The position numbers and the translations under genes were made by a program. A DNA stretch of 64,000 nt from Linnemannia elongata (Eukaryota > Mortierellomycota > Mortierellomycetes > Mortierellales > Mortierellaceae): NCBI GenBank assembly GCA_036320915.1, contig JAXBDG010000007.1:2710411-2774410 (forward strand), read 5' to 3'. Shown here in pieces: positions 37,060-49,512 of this stretch. The notes under the pieces were generated by a model. It made no database searches. It saw nothing but the letters and a program-made list of their open reading frames with translations, and was not told where the DNA came from. Each line of letters begins with the position of its first letter. The first letter of the stretch is position 1.

Positions 37060-40000
37060 ATGAGCATCGCTGCCTATCTCCAGACAGAACTCGTCGCGTT
37101 GTCGAACGAAGCCAGAAGGAAATATCCCGAAATCAAGGAGGTAAACCAGCTGCCACCAGAGTGATGCCACATGGAAACAGCACTGCTCACTCTCGACTCG
37201 GCTGACAAGACCGTGACAGACCTGGGAAGCGAAACAATGCGTTGAACAACTATTGCATACTTTTACCGTCAAATAGGCCGCCGAACGTGTCATTGCATTA
37301 TTAAGACATCCAGGTCAAGGACCATCCAACCTTGCAGCAGGTAAATAGCTCCGCCTACCCTATCAACCAAGGTCAAACAGCTTGTGTATATACCCATCAT
37401 GCATTGATGACTAATCCGAGACCACCACCCGTCTTCAACTATAGTGCTCAGTCAGAACCAGGATGTTCTAAAGCCCTTTTTGCTCGCTTGCGATACAAAG
37501 AACGTCAAGCTAGTGACAATCTCCATAGGATGTCTTCGGGAGCTGATATCACACAAAGCCATGCCTGAGGTAATCGCGATCGTTTTTGCACGTATTAGGA
37601 ATGCAACATGTGCTCATGTTTCCACAAGGAAGAAGCACTCACACTCAACTGCATGTACGAAAATACAAATAGGGCTCGATTGAGGTTGTTCTGAAGACGC
37701 TGAACGATATCATGTCGCACGGAGTCGAGATTCAACTGAAAATCCTACAGACCATCTTACCCCTACTCACAAACTACAACGTGCACGCAGAGTCACTTGC
37801 AGAGGTATTATACAACGGTGAACTCGGACTGTAAACTTGAGCAGGTGTTGATGGAATCTGACTATATGAGGAACGTAATATTTACACATCAATTTTTCAT
37901 TCCAGGCCTTGCTGCTCTGCTTTCGACTTCAAGACTCTCGTGTGGTGTTTGTAAACAACACGGCGGCGGCGACCCTACGGCAGCTGGTCATTTACATCTT
38001 TGAAAAAGTTGGCGACGAGGATATTGCCAAGCAAAAGTCAGGTAACAACCTGAAAGTGTTACCGCTCATACCCGACCTGAAAAGGAGGCATCAAATGCAC
38101 ACAATAGTGTTTTCTAACATGGGTACTGTCTTTTTTCTTTATCATTCAATTTCTATGGCAGCGAGTGAGTCTCAGGCAAAAGCAAAGAGCGAGACCCAGG
38201 ATCAGGTGGATCCTACACAGGACAAGGAAGAGCAGCTGGGACCATGCGCCCTTGATGCGTATCTGCTGTTTCAGGACCTGTGTCTCCTCACCAACTCTGA
38301 GCAAGCCCGTTTCTTGAATCTTGGCAGCATCAGTAGGACTTTTGGGCTTGAGCTGATCGAGAGCGTCTTGACGAACCACTTTCACCTCTTTAAGCAGGTA
38401 CAACTCCCATCGTCATGACAAGTAGAAGTCTTCCGTATCAAAAGTAATGAATCAGCGACAAACACTAATGCTGGCCAAAATGATATCTAGCACAAGGAGT
38501 TTGCGTCCTTGCTTCGTGAACGAGTTTGTCCTCTCATCATCAAGAATTTTTCCGACAAGCACGACTTTCCTCAGACAATGCGTCTTATGCGTGTTGTCTA
38601 TATCCTCATCAAACAGTTCCATGAGATTTTGGTAAGACGCTCTTATCCACACATCAGTTCTATGATTATACTATGTACTTCTCGGGCACTAATGGCGGCA
38701 CTTAATCTGACTCGATGATGTAGGCCATAGAATGCGAAATTTTCCTTTCGATGCTTATCAAGCTCTTGGAGCCGGAAGGGAACAGCCTGTGGCAGCGTGT
38801 ATTGGCCATGGAGATCTTTAGAGGCATTTGCGGAGATAATTCTCTAATGCGACGAATCTACAAGGCTTACGACCAACAAAGTACAAGCACCGACATCTTT
38901 GGCGATATGATCATTGCCATCGGACGACTTTCGACCGAGAAACCCCTACTCATCGGTGCTGGGAGCTTTGTACAAGACAACTCGGAAGTCTCCAAACCAT
39001 CCCATGTCAGCGAGAGAGATGCCTCAGAAAATAGTGTCGGAGGCTTAAGCGTGTCGACTTCAACCATGCGCATCCAATGGTACACAGTTGTTGTGCACAG
39101 TGGATTATCTTGCGTGTATTGAAAAAAGAACAGGCTCTAACGACTACTTTCACATCTGCGCCTATGTCGTCGTCAATAGTGTTGATCAACTGGACAAAGC
39201 AGAGCCCCCGCACATTCCAGAGACATACTTGTACTACCTCTCACTTATCTGCATCAACTCAATCGCAGATGGCCTCGCCTCTTACATCTTCCCAATCGTC
39301 TCACTCTCGCTCCACGATCAACAACGGCAGGCACAGGAACAAAAGGAAGGATCAGATGCGGCAGAGTCGATGTCTCGACCGACTCTCTCGGTCTTCCCAA
39401 ACACCAACACATTGGACCTCTCAAAGACTAAAGAGGCGGACGATATCTCACTTGTGACGACCATGGCCGAGTCAGCTTGGCCGGGACTGTTGGCGGCGTT
39501 CTCTTATTTCCTGGGATCGAACTTGGACGAGGAGCTTTTTCACAATGTAATGCGGGCTTACCAAAACTTCACCAGCGTCTGTGGCGTATTGCAGCTCACC
39601 ATTCCTCGCGATGCGTTCTTGACCTCGCTCTGCAAGAACTGTCTACCCGTCCCACACGGAGGAGCACCTAGCGGAAACTCTGCTATGCAGGATACATCTG
39701 CTCCGAACATTACCGACAAGAACATGTACTGCCTGCGGATCTTGCTCAACGTGGCTCAGTACCTTGGAGGAACTCTATTCGACAGCTGGTATCTGATCCT
39801 TGAGACCATGCAGCAAGCGGAACACCTTCTTGGTATTAAGTTGCAACGAGGTGGAGCTTCAGGTCAGAAGAAGTTGGCAGGAAACTTTGGAAGCACAGCG
39901 CAGCCCTCGGCAAAGTCCCAGTCACCCTTGCAGAACTCAGCAGGCCGAACCAACAACGGCGCTATCGACTATGCAGGTCTTGCATCAGGATCTTCGCATC

Positions 40001-43000
40001 AGGAAGCCGATGTCTTGGCTTTGCTGGCTTCCTTCAAGCAGCTGTTTGACCTCTCAACGCACCTCGACCTCCCGTCCTTTCGCAGCTTTTGTCGTTCTCT
40101 GTGTAAACTAGGAGCCGCAGGCAGTGGACTCCCATTTAATGACGGAAAAGGAACAACGACAACACCTTTTGTGAAGAGTCTCCGTCATATCAACGTAAGT
40201 ACCAGACAGTGTACACCATTTACTACTGCCGACAGCATGTCAACAGTTGCTGACACTAATGTTCCGCATTTTTTTTTTTTTTTTGGCTTGGACTAATTTT
40301 TAAATAGAAATCGGATGACAAGTCGTTTGCCATTGAAAAACTGCGATATGTGTGCTTGCTTAATGTCGATCGGATTGCCACAGTTGAAGATGGGGCGACT
40401 GTTTGGGATATCTCGGTTGGCTACCTCATCGACACTGCCAATCACCCCATACCTTCTATCCGCATTCGAATGCAAGCCTGTGATGCCATATCTGATATCA
40501 TCCTTGCCGCCATGGCCCATGCAGAACAGAACTCGATGGCGCGACAGGAGGAGACACAGATGCGAGTCATGAACAATCTACGGGAGTTGATTCAAAACCA
40601 CGGGAATTCCTTAGTCGAGATCCAGCGTATGGGTCTTGAGACGCTCAACAAACTACTCCAAACTTCCGGGCAGTCTCTGTCGTTCGGATGGGGTCTTATT
40701 TTCGAGATGATCCAGGGATCGATCGGTACAACTAGCGGCAAGGCGCTTGCCGAGCCTCTACTCGAATCCAGTCCGACGAATGCATCTAACGAGTCAGGAA
40801 CCCAAGCGACACCCGCAGGAGTTCTAAAGCCTCCAGGTCTTGTCCGCATTGCATTCCCTTGCCTGCAGCTCATTTGTACCGACTTTTTGTCTCTTCTCAA
40901 CGCAAGCAATCTTCAACTTTGCATCGATACATTGGCGGCATTCGGTTACCAAACGGAGGACCTCAACATTTCGCTGACCTCTGTTGGGCTTCTCTGGAAC
41001 ATCTCTGACTTTATCCAACAAAGCCTGCGAGATATCTCAAGCAGTCCCGAAACGTCGGCCAGCGCCAATAATGAGGAGGGCGACTCCGTGGAGGCGGACG
41101 AGATAACACTACTGTTTCCCAATCCGGAGCTGTCACGCAAGAATTTATCAGGACTTTGGATGTTGCTTCTCTTCAAGATCTCGACACTTTGCTCCGATAC
41201 ACGCCCCGAGGTCAGGAATGGAGCCATCCAAACTCTTCTCCGGACCATCCATATTAATGCGGCCAGTCTTGACATGGCCGCTTGGCGCCAGTGTATGTGG
41301 AAAATTTTGCTCCCACTCTTGGACGAGGTCAAGACAGCATCGTGCAGAAAGTTCGAGGAGGTGCCAGAGCCAGTCAACACAGGAGCCTTTGTCATGCGTA
41401 ATGACTCCCCTAGCAAGCAATGGGACGAAACGCACGTGTTGCTTTACAGTGGACTGGCGGAGGTCTTTCAACATTTCTTGCTGCAGCTCATCAGGCTGCA
41501 TGACTACCTCGAGGCTTGGGTTTTCTTGATGGAGCATCTGGAGACGGCAGCGCTGCATTCATCCCCCGATGTAGCGATCGCTGCCTTGAAGGGTATTCAG
41601 TCGATGATGAAACCTCCCGTCACCAAGGACGAGACTACCGGCAATGAGCACAAAGCTCTTACCAGAGAGGAGAGTGAGTTGAGATTGGCAAGACTTTGGG
41701 AGACGGCGTGGTCAATCTGGGAGCGCATTGGCAGTGCCATCGTCGGGCGGGATGCAGTCATTGGAGATAAGCGGGAGGATTATAAGTCGTATGGGCGCGC
41801 TGTCACCACTACCTTTACACAGGAGACGCTCACAGAGTATATCAATGTCATACATCATCTCTACCCTATCATCGCTGGCAAGTTCGAGCTAAAGGACCTG
41901 CGAGCATTCTTGGATGTCGTTCACCAGGTATTGACCTACGATCGCAGCCCGGTCTACCGACCCGATGTCGACTACCTCTCGCCTCTGCAGCTGTCGATCC
42001 ACGATGCATTGATGATGCTGAACTTGAACACTATCCAAGGCGGTCCTGCAGCGGTTGTGGAGCAGCTCACAAACCAGTTCCTCCTAGCCTTTGAGGCCCA
42101 CAACTCAATCTATCCCAACGTGGACTCTCCTCATCCAGCCACCGTAAAGCCTACCTATATTGCCTTATGCAAGGCCACTATGACTAGGATTGTATTTTTG
42201 CTGGACAAGTTTCAGCAGGAGAAGGGCATATACGCGGACGGAGTTTACGCCAAAGTTTTGAAGGTATTATCACTGTGCATGAGCAAATAGGAATGATTAT
42301 CTTTTGGACTGCAGCCCTTACCCTGTTGGTCTGATTCCTTTTGGATCTTTTCTTCTTCATTCAAGTCATTCGGTATCGCTATGCGGCTACGATACAAGTG
42401 CCCGCCCTCATTCAAGCATGTGGACGACCTTCCACTTTGGAAGACAGCGACGACAGCCTTCTTGGACTCGATCAAGTATGGCATCTCTACCATTGAGGCC
42501 TTTGAAAAGGGTAAGCAGGCTACTATGCTCGCTCTTTCAAGCATAAATGTAAAAGAGCTTCTTCTCACGCTAACCGTTAAATGTTGCGTCCCGGTATTTG
42601 AATAGATATCTCGGATGCCAGGTTTTTGGAGGTCTGGCAGGAACTCGTCGTTGTATGTCGCGGAACAATGGCACCCTCGTTGTAAGTACACTGCTTCGTT
42701 GGATTGCATTATGTGTTCTTTGCCTCATGTGAGGATGATATAGAACAAGACGTTCGTTCTTTAACCTTCCTGACTACCAATGTCAACTGCAGGCCCATTT
42801 CAATCGCCGAAATGCCTCTCAAGAGTCAAGCCTTGGATGAGGCTTTCGATCTTGTCTTCCTTCACAGCATGAAAACCAAGGTCTTTGCCAGGATGGGGTA
42901 CCACCGCGTTCCAGCAGAGATCCTTGCAGAACTCGTGCAGACTCTAGATCTTGCTGCCAACCTTTACATACTTTCGACACCTATGTCTCCTGCACCATCG

Positions 43001-43888
43001 CCACCCACAGTACATTTGGCAACGAACACCAATACCAAGTCGAACTCGACCTCTGCCTTGGAGAACAACCAGCCAAAGTCGTCGGAGTTCAAGAACTTAT
43101 CATCCTTGTCGGCATCTATAAATGAGAACGCTCAATTGGACATTATTCAAGGCCTTGGAATCGTTCTCCATTCAACGAGAAACACCATGGTCCCTGTCGG
43201 TCGTGAAAGGTTTGCATTTGCTTGTCTGGATATCTTGTTCGACCTTAGTTCAGACGTATCATCTGATTCCCAGGATCGCCTCGTCTCAGGCAGAACCGGC
43301 GGCACGAAGGACGCGACCGATCGTGCCAGAACTACCGACAGCAGTAATGGCTCCACTCCCGCGTACAGTCAGTCTCATACGCACTCTGAACAACAACTTC
43401 GATCGAGAACAGCATTTGCCATTACGCCTGTCCTAGTCGAGCGGTGCAGGGCTCTCTTAAATGCTTATTCGGCTGACCAGGCATTACTAGGAAAGTGCCC
43501 ATTCCCACGCCTTCGGCATCAGGAGATCTCGCTGATTTTGCAGCGATTGAACGACCTTCGCCTTGTTCCCGGTGCATTGGCGAGCAGTAATACCCAAAGC
43601 CAGGATACCACGCAAGGTAATTAACAATTCAGTAACGCCGATATCCATAACCTTGCCAAACTTCCACGGTTATCCTTTTTTAAAAAATGCTTTTTAACAC
43701 GATCCCCCGTCTCATGTGCAAATATAGATACGATCAAACACGCCATCCTTCAAGGACCAAGCGCACACTTGTTTTTCCTGTACGAGTCGTTAACGGATGC
43801 CATGTTCTGTCATGATCCTGAGGTCTTGCTTCTCCTCAAGGCATGTCTGAAGACAGCCGGTCGATCCATTGGCCTTCCTCTGAAATAA
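37060..43888 (+). CDS. MON2: Mon2 / Ysl2-type endosome-Golgi scaffold protein
   Basis: Large ARF-GEF-related (Sec7/BIG-like but without a Sec7 domain) armadillo protein; family members bind Dop1 and Neo1-type flippases and control endosome-to-Golgi retrieval. Multi-exon. The N-terminus [19 protein letters not shown] leads to the DCB-like block ([46 protein letters not shown]). A central part shows the HUS-like region ([28 protein letters not shown]). Conserved HDS blocks are near 40340-40900 and 41400-42000 ([16 protein letters not shown] [34 protein letters not shown]). The last exon ends [14 protein letters not shown] short intron with a T run sits at about 40195-40307. Length and segment order match Mon2. 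It is convergent with the dehydrogenase gene. Confidence 0.88.
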
Positions 43889-44142
43889 AGCATGCTCCTT
43901 TTTGCAATATCCAGCAATATCATCGTGGACACGTTCGCCTGTTGTTCCCTCCACTCACTCCTACCACACTCCTCCTCCAATTCCTAAGAGGACCATCTAT
44001 ATACACACACATACACACCAACATATCTAAACCTTTTACCCTTTCAATCCCAAACGCTTATCTTTCAGAATATGGCAAATCTGGAGATGTCTGAAAGGGC
44101 AATTTATTGACCTGTTAAAGACGCGCGGAATCTGTGAGGTTT

Positions 44143-45626
44143 TTACTCCACATCCTTTGGGGATACGAGCGCGGGGGTACCAGGCGCTGTAGGAGCACTG
44201 AACCGGGTCTCGAGGAACACCTTGATGATACCGGACTGTTTGAGATCAAACAACTTGTAAACCTCCACCGTATCCTCCAAGCGGAACCTGTGCGTCAAAA
44301 TAACAGTAGGGTCGAATCGATCCTCTACAACATGTCGGAGACATTCGTTCCAGTGCCGTTGAATGGGTGCCTGTCCGCATCCAATGAGCCGTAGACCTTT
44401 CTCCATTATACCGCCGATCAAAAGATGGTTCGTATACGCCGCGTAATCCGCAATAAGAGCGATAGTACCAAATTTCTTGGTAGAACGCACCATCTCATTG
44501 ATGTTCTCGCTGGTGTCGGTCTCGAGACCAACAGCTCGCTCGATCTTATGAACCAAAGACTTGGCGTACCGGAATCCTGCGCAGTCGATCGAGCGATCCA
44601 AGCCGCTTGGTACAAGCTCATTCACCCTAGCGGCAACATCCGTGTGCTCATCAAAGTTGATGACCTCAGCACCCCATCGCTCCTTCGCCAGCTGGAGACG
44701 TTGGGGTACATTATCGACAACAATGATGCGGGATGCCTTGAAGACATTGCGAAGCCACTGAACAACGCTCAAGCCTATGGGACCAAGCCCCCAAACACCA
44801 ATAACCTCTCCTTCCATGACGCCAGCGTCCCAAACGGCATGATAAGACGTAGGAATGATATCTGATAGATATAAGGCCTTCTCATCAGAGAGTCCGCTAG
44901 GAATCTTGAGTAGGTTGGTATTGCCGTAAAGCACACGGCAATATTCAGCCTGGGTACCTGAGAACCCACCAAGAAACTGTAGAATTCGGTTAGCCTTGGT
45001 ACTGATCTCATACTCCATTGCCTAATGACTTATGAATAATATTGGTGCAAGCAATGACAACTTACATGTGAGTAACCCATAACACCGCCTGTGCGGTGAC
45101 CGTACAACTTCTCCATGACGGAGCTATTATTGGTGCAATCACAGGCAGTGAATTGCTGTTTAAGGCAAAATTGACACTTGCCACAGGCGACATTGAATGC
45201 TGCAACAACACGATCACCTGGCTTGACTGCAGTCACGCTACTGCCAACCTTCTCGACAATTCCCGCACATTCGTGGCCCAGGATCTCGTCTGTCTTGAGC
45301 TGCATTATCTCGCCATGAAAGAGGTGCAAGTCGGATCCACAAACTATAAAGTCCGTTAATATCTATGTTCTATCAAGTTTTACAACGCATTTTCTAGTTA
45401 ACAACAAAAAATACTCACCAGTGCTTGCTGTGATCCGAACGAGCACATCTTCGTCGTCAGTTATCTCAGGCTGAGGGACTCTCTTCATCTCAAGCTTGTT
45501 CTTGCCCATCCAGCAACAGGCAAGCATGTCTGACTCAGAGATTCTCTCTTTGTCTTGGTTGGAGGCTCCTACAGGGACTTCTCCAAACTGTCTCTGAGCC
45601 ATATTGGCGGCGATGTTGGTGGCCAT
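44143..45626 (-). CDS. Zinc-dependent alcohol dehydrogenase (formaldehyde dehydrogenase-like, MDR family)
   Basis: 454 aa in three exons: 45626-45419, 45343-45066 and 45021-44143. Medium-chain dehydrogenase fold. The catalytic zinc ligands are in VCGSDLHLFHGE and GHECAG; the structural zinc site is CGKCQFCLKQQFTAC (four Cys in CxxCxxCx7C spacing). The Rossmann motif GLGPIGL is followed by IVVDN, whose acidic residue points to NAD(H). Overall it follows the glutathione-independent formaldehyde/alcohol dehydrogenase branch, with a long insertion after the nucleotide-binding domain (HKIERAVGLET). It likely oxidises small alcohols or aldehydes in the cytosol. A TATAAAT on the minus strand about 70 bp upstream suggests inducible transcription. 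It is divergent from RDS1. Confidence 0.87.
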
Positions 45627-45696
45627 TGTTATAACGATGTATGTTGTATGGAGTAAAGTGAGTGTATAATGGTGCAGACGGAGCTGTAGACCTTGG

Positions 45697-45703
45697 GATT
45701 TAT
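45697..45703 (-). promoter_or_regulatory. Candidate TATA box of the dehydrogenase gene
   Basis: TATAAAT read on the minus strand, about 70 bp upstream of the start codon at 45626. Assigned by motif and distance only. Confidence 0.4.
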
Positions 45704-45732
45704 ACAACGACATTAAGGGGAAAAGCCACTAC

Positions 45733-45846
45733 GATCATAATTACGAATCCGCTCGACTATTACGAACCACGTAATCGTGAGAGAACAACCTCTTCAGTCA
45801 CAATTACGAATCCGTTTAATCATGTGAACCACATAATTGCGAGTAA
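45733..45846. repeat. Imperfect direct repeat with ATTACG/CGTAAT cores in a divergent promoter
   Basis: Two ~47-bp copies (about 45733-45780 and 45796-45843). Each contains AATTACGAATCCG, then a variable part, then GAACCAC(G/A)TAAT and GCGAG/GTGAG. They lie just upstream of the dehydrogenase TATA element, in the 1.39-kb divergent interval shared with RDS1. They are candidate activator sites; nothing else in 45627-47013 looks like a gene. Confidence 0.5.
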
Positions 45847-46961
45847 ACTACTGTACGTTCCCCTGCAAGAAGCCGGGGTTGCGTTCATTAAGAACAAGGG
45901 CGAAAGTGGATAAGACGAGGGGGAGAACAGAGGGAGAGGCTGCTGTTCTATACTTTAATAAAGAGTGAGCTAGAACATGCACCAAGACTGAGGTGAGTGA
46001 CCAACTAGAGGAACGAAGGGTACAATTTGTACAATGGTGGGACCTTCTAGAGATTTTTATGCCAATAGCTGTACAAAGAAGTTCGAATATCGGTGGCGGT
46101 GAAGTAAGTTTGGTGGTGTGATGGTGTCATATCAGAGTAGAATTCGCGCCATGAAGCTTCCTTCTGCCGAACGCGTTAATGTTCGCAGACTACTACTTGA
46201 CGGCCTGGCCGACAGGCGAGCCAACAATGTTCCCGACACCGCGTTGGTCAAGATTCATGGCACTGTGTGTTGCGACTTTAGCGTCATCATGATAAATATG
46301 TGATTTTTTATTAGAACCAAATAAACCTAAACCAAAAATGTAAATTGCCACGTTCTTTTTTATGGCACTAACAAAAACAAGAAATCACAGTTAGACAATG
46401 GTGACAAACACAGCAACAACTAGACTTTTCGTGTTGGCAACACACCACTGTGTGTGCAGTGACGCAACCGTAACGCAAGGTCAATGGAAGAACGATTAGT
46501 GGTGCTTCAGATCACACGTATGGTACGATGATATCGTTTCCGAAAGTAAAGAAGGATTAGCATGAGGGTGAGGTTTCAAAATACCTAAAATAGATAGCGT
46601 TGACACGGTCGCGTATCTCCGTACACCAGATATCACCTTAAAACTAATTTAAGATCAAGAGAGGACTGTTGAACGCGCATATCAGTGCATCCACGTCCTC
46701 CAACAAATCGAGATTGGAGCACTAGCCCAGGTACACATAATCGGAGGGTGTAGCGAATGATCGCCCTGCCTCATCAAACTTGGCCATTATGTTTTCACTG
46801 TTTTAACGAGCAAAAAGGATTATACCATTGCATGACGCGCACATCAATCAGTTCTTTTTTAACTGGGGATGAACATAAGCAATTCTTTTTTAACTGTGGG
46901 GGGGGGCGATGAATAAGCAAGGCATAGAGCTATTACAAGCAGCATGTGTAAAAGAAAACGG

Positions 46962-46968
46962 TATAAAG
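46962..46968 (+). promoter_or_regulatory. Candidate TATA box of the RDS1-like gene
   Basis: TATAAAG about 50 bp upstream of the chosen ATG at 47014. This supports that start over the upstream in-frame codon at 46909. Confidence 0.45.
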
Positions 46969-47013
46969 AGGGTCCTGAACACCCGCTTAGCTCAACCATC
47001 CTTACCCATTGAT

Positions 47014-48270
47014 ATGCCGCCGATTCTAATCCTTGCTTTCATTGCGATCTTTTCCTTCTTAAGCCTTGCCAGCACTGCGCCTGCGGGTGTCAATCACACA
47101 CCTATCCCTCCAGAAGCTCCCAATAGATCGATCCATGAGAAATCAATCAAAGGTCGCATTACTGCACCGTTTCCCGTCAACAAGGGCTATAAGTCCGACG
47201 GAAAACTCCACCATCTTCCGCCAAAGCCTCACACTCCTGCCGGTGGTCTCGCTCTGAATGAAATCCCTAACTATCACCCGCTCTCTGACTTTGATTTCCA
47301 GTCACTGAACCTTGTCCAGTATACTGAATGGATCGAGCTTGATCTCTTTCGTTACGCGCTTGACAAGTTCTCCCTTAAGGATTTCGAAGAAGCCGGGTTG
47401 ACCAAGGCAGACCGCGCTCTTGTCGCTTACATGGCCGAGCAGGAGGTCGGTCATGCTACCAACGTTTACAACATGCTTGGCCCTGCTGCAGCCAAGCCTT
47501 GCCAGTACAAGTATCCGTTCAAGACCGTCCGAGAGTTCATCACTTTCAGTAAGCAACTTACCAGGGTCGGTGAAGCAGGTGTCCTGGGCTTTATTGAGCA
47601 CCTGAACTCGCGACCCTCAGCTCAGCTGCTCTTGCAGACTGTTACAGTTGAAGCTCGCCAACAGATGGTCTTCCGTCAGTTTGAGGGACTTTTCCCCATG
47701 CCTGTGTGGTTTCAGACCGCTATCACTCAGAGTATGCAATGGTCGTTGCAAGCTCGCTACATTGTCTCCTGCCCCGCGATCAACCACAAGTATCCTTTGA
47801 TCTGGCAAGTGTTCCCTGAGCTTCGTATCACCAACAACCCCAACAGCACCGATCCTCATTTTGGCCCCGCCATTTCCACTCTGCGCACCGCCCTCAGCCA
47901 CTCTGGCAGAGAGGTCAAGTTTGAGTTTGATGCTCCCGGCAAGAAAGTAGGCCCCGATGGCAAATACACCACCAGCACCAATGCTGGTGCGCCGAAATAC
48001 GCTGCCTGGATAAGTCAACTTAACGTCACGTACACCCCACTCGAGGATGTCAAGGCTGCCGAGTCTAACGGCGATAAGGTCGGCAGGACCACTACAAAGC
48101 AGCCCGATGTGCCAGACATTTACCCAGGTCTGACTACTCGCGGACACCATGTCATCAATGGAACCGTGTTCGTGGCCCTTGTGGACGACAACGTCTACGT
48201 GACTCCTGCAAATCTGAGCGAGTTGAATGCTCACGTTGTTGCAGGCCCTGCATTATACCAGGCTGGTTAA
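47014..48270 (+). CDS. rds1: Rds1-like secreted stress protein with ferritin-like domain
   Basis: Intronless, 418 aa. The N-terminus is a signal peptide (MPPILILAFIAIFSFLSLAS, cleavage probably near the following TAPA). Residues 95-260 form the ferritin-like helical region: LNLVQYTEWIELDLFRYAL, MAEQEVGHATN and TVEARQQMVFRQFEGLFP carry the Glu and ExxH-type metal ligands expected of the fold. N-glycosylation sequons (NHT, NST, NVT, NGT, NLS) fit an extracellular or cell-wall location. Fungal Rds1 is induced by adenine, CO2 or nutrient stress; its biochemical role is unknown. It is the last intact host-type gene before the telomere. Confidence 0.85.
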   Translation: MPPILILAFIAIFSFLSLASTAPAGVNHTPIPPEAPNRSIHEKSIKGRITAPFPVNKGYKSDGKLHHLPPKPHTPAGGLALNEIPNYHPLSDFDFQSLNLVQYTEWIELDLFRYALDKFSLKDFEEAGLTKADRALVAYMAEQEVGHATNVYNMLGPAAAKPCQYKYPFKTVREFITFSKQLTRVGEAGVLGFIEHLNSRPSAQLLLQTVTVEARQQMVFRQFEGLFPMPVWFQTAITQSMQWSLQARYIVSCPAINHKYPLIWQVFPELRITNNPNSTDPHFGPAISTLRTALSHSGREVKFEFDAPGKKVGPDGKYTTSTNAGAPKYAAWISQLNVTYTPLEDVKAAESNGDKVGRTTTKQPDVPDIYPGLTTRGHHVINGTVFVALVDDNVYVTPANLSELNAHVVAGPALYQAG

Positions 48271-49204
48271 AACATCAGTAAGTGCAAAGATATACCACGG
48301 TTGTTCTAATGCATTTAAATTTTGAGAATGGGCTGACTAACCGTTATCCATGGCGCTATTTTTTTTTTCTGCATTTAGTCAACACAGTGGCGCCTCGGAC
48401 TTTTCGGCCCCTCCCTGTGTTCACTTTGTCTACTCTACTCTCGAAGCTACAGCTATTGTTCTTATTTAGCTGTTTTATCGTTCCAGAGTATCGAATCCGT
48501 TTAGCTTATTGCAATAACACTTTTTTTTATTTCAATTTCGTTCGAAGCAGAATGGTGGGTAGTGAGAAGAACAAGAGGCCAAGAGCAATGGGTGGGTGTG
48601 TCTGTTAACATAAGGATGGTGCAAAAATGTCGACTATACAGGAACAGAAACAAAGTAAGGGAGTTCCAGGGCAAGAATTTGTAGCTGGATCTGAGGATTG
48701 AGGAATGGGACTTGCATTTCGAGAGAATGCACCATGTTAGGTTGTTGTACGAGACTGGATGAGCAGCCTGCTATTCAACTAGCAAGGAGAAGTAATAAGT
48801 GATAATGTTGAGGGTAAGACGATCCGAGCCCTGCGACATGATCACACTGTACCGTTTTTCTTTTACTGTCGCCTTCTCGTCTAACAAGAAAATACAACTG
48901 AAAAAGTAAGAATATAAGGAGAGTGATGTATGTGGTGAGTAAAACGGGCACTTACCTTTGAACCGCGACAACACATCTTCCTTTGTTCATTGATCGTCCT
49001 TGGGTGATCAGATTGCTCAAGGTGACTGACAGAAAGAGCTATTTTGCGCATGACAATATGTGAATCAATAAGCGAACGAGCACCTGCCTCTGAACGGAGA
49101 GTAGAAGAGCATTTGACCATGTGGTGCGACAGGACAAACGGGAAGCAACACCATCTCCGACAACCTAGCCACGTCGACACGCTGGTCAAGCGTTTTTAAC
49201 TCAT
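48271..49204. other. No gene recognised
   Basis: RDS1 3' flank and AT-richer DNA. Open frames are short and unconserved in appearance. Nothing beyond short T runs is visible. Confidence 0.5.
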
Positions 49205-49512
49205 AGGAACCTTGATTTCCTTATCAAGATTTGAACATCCATGACCCCCAATACAACTTGACCCGCTGTTCAAAATTTCAGCATCCACGATCTGCTACGC
49301 ATCTTGATCTACACTGGTCATGATTCTATGACCCATCATCCTCACCCAGTTTGACCCTCTGATCAGGATTTTGCCACAAGGCACTTCCTACCCAACTTGA
49401 CAAGCTGATCAAGATCTCAACACCGGTCATCACCTACTTAATTTGAAGCGGCCACCACCTACCCAACTTGATTTAGTGATCGAGATTTAGGACCCACGAT
49501 CACCTATCTAAC
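49205..49512. repeat. Degenerate tandem repeat, period about 50-58 bp
   Basis: About six diverged units built around the order CC-TACCCAACTTGAC, CTGATCAAGAT, TTCAACACC, then CATCACC. Examples are ACTTGACCCGCTGTTCAAAA, AGTTTGACCCTCTGATCAGG, ACTTGACAAGCTGATCAAGA and ACTTGATTTAGTGATCGAGA. No open frame runs through it. Confidence 0.65.
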
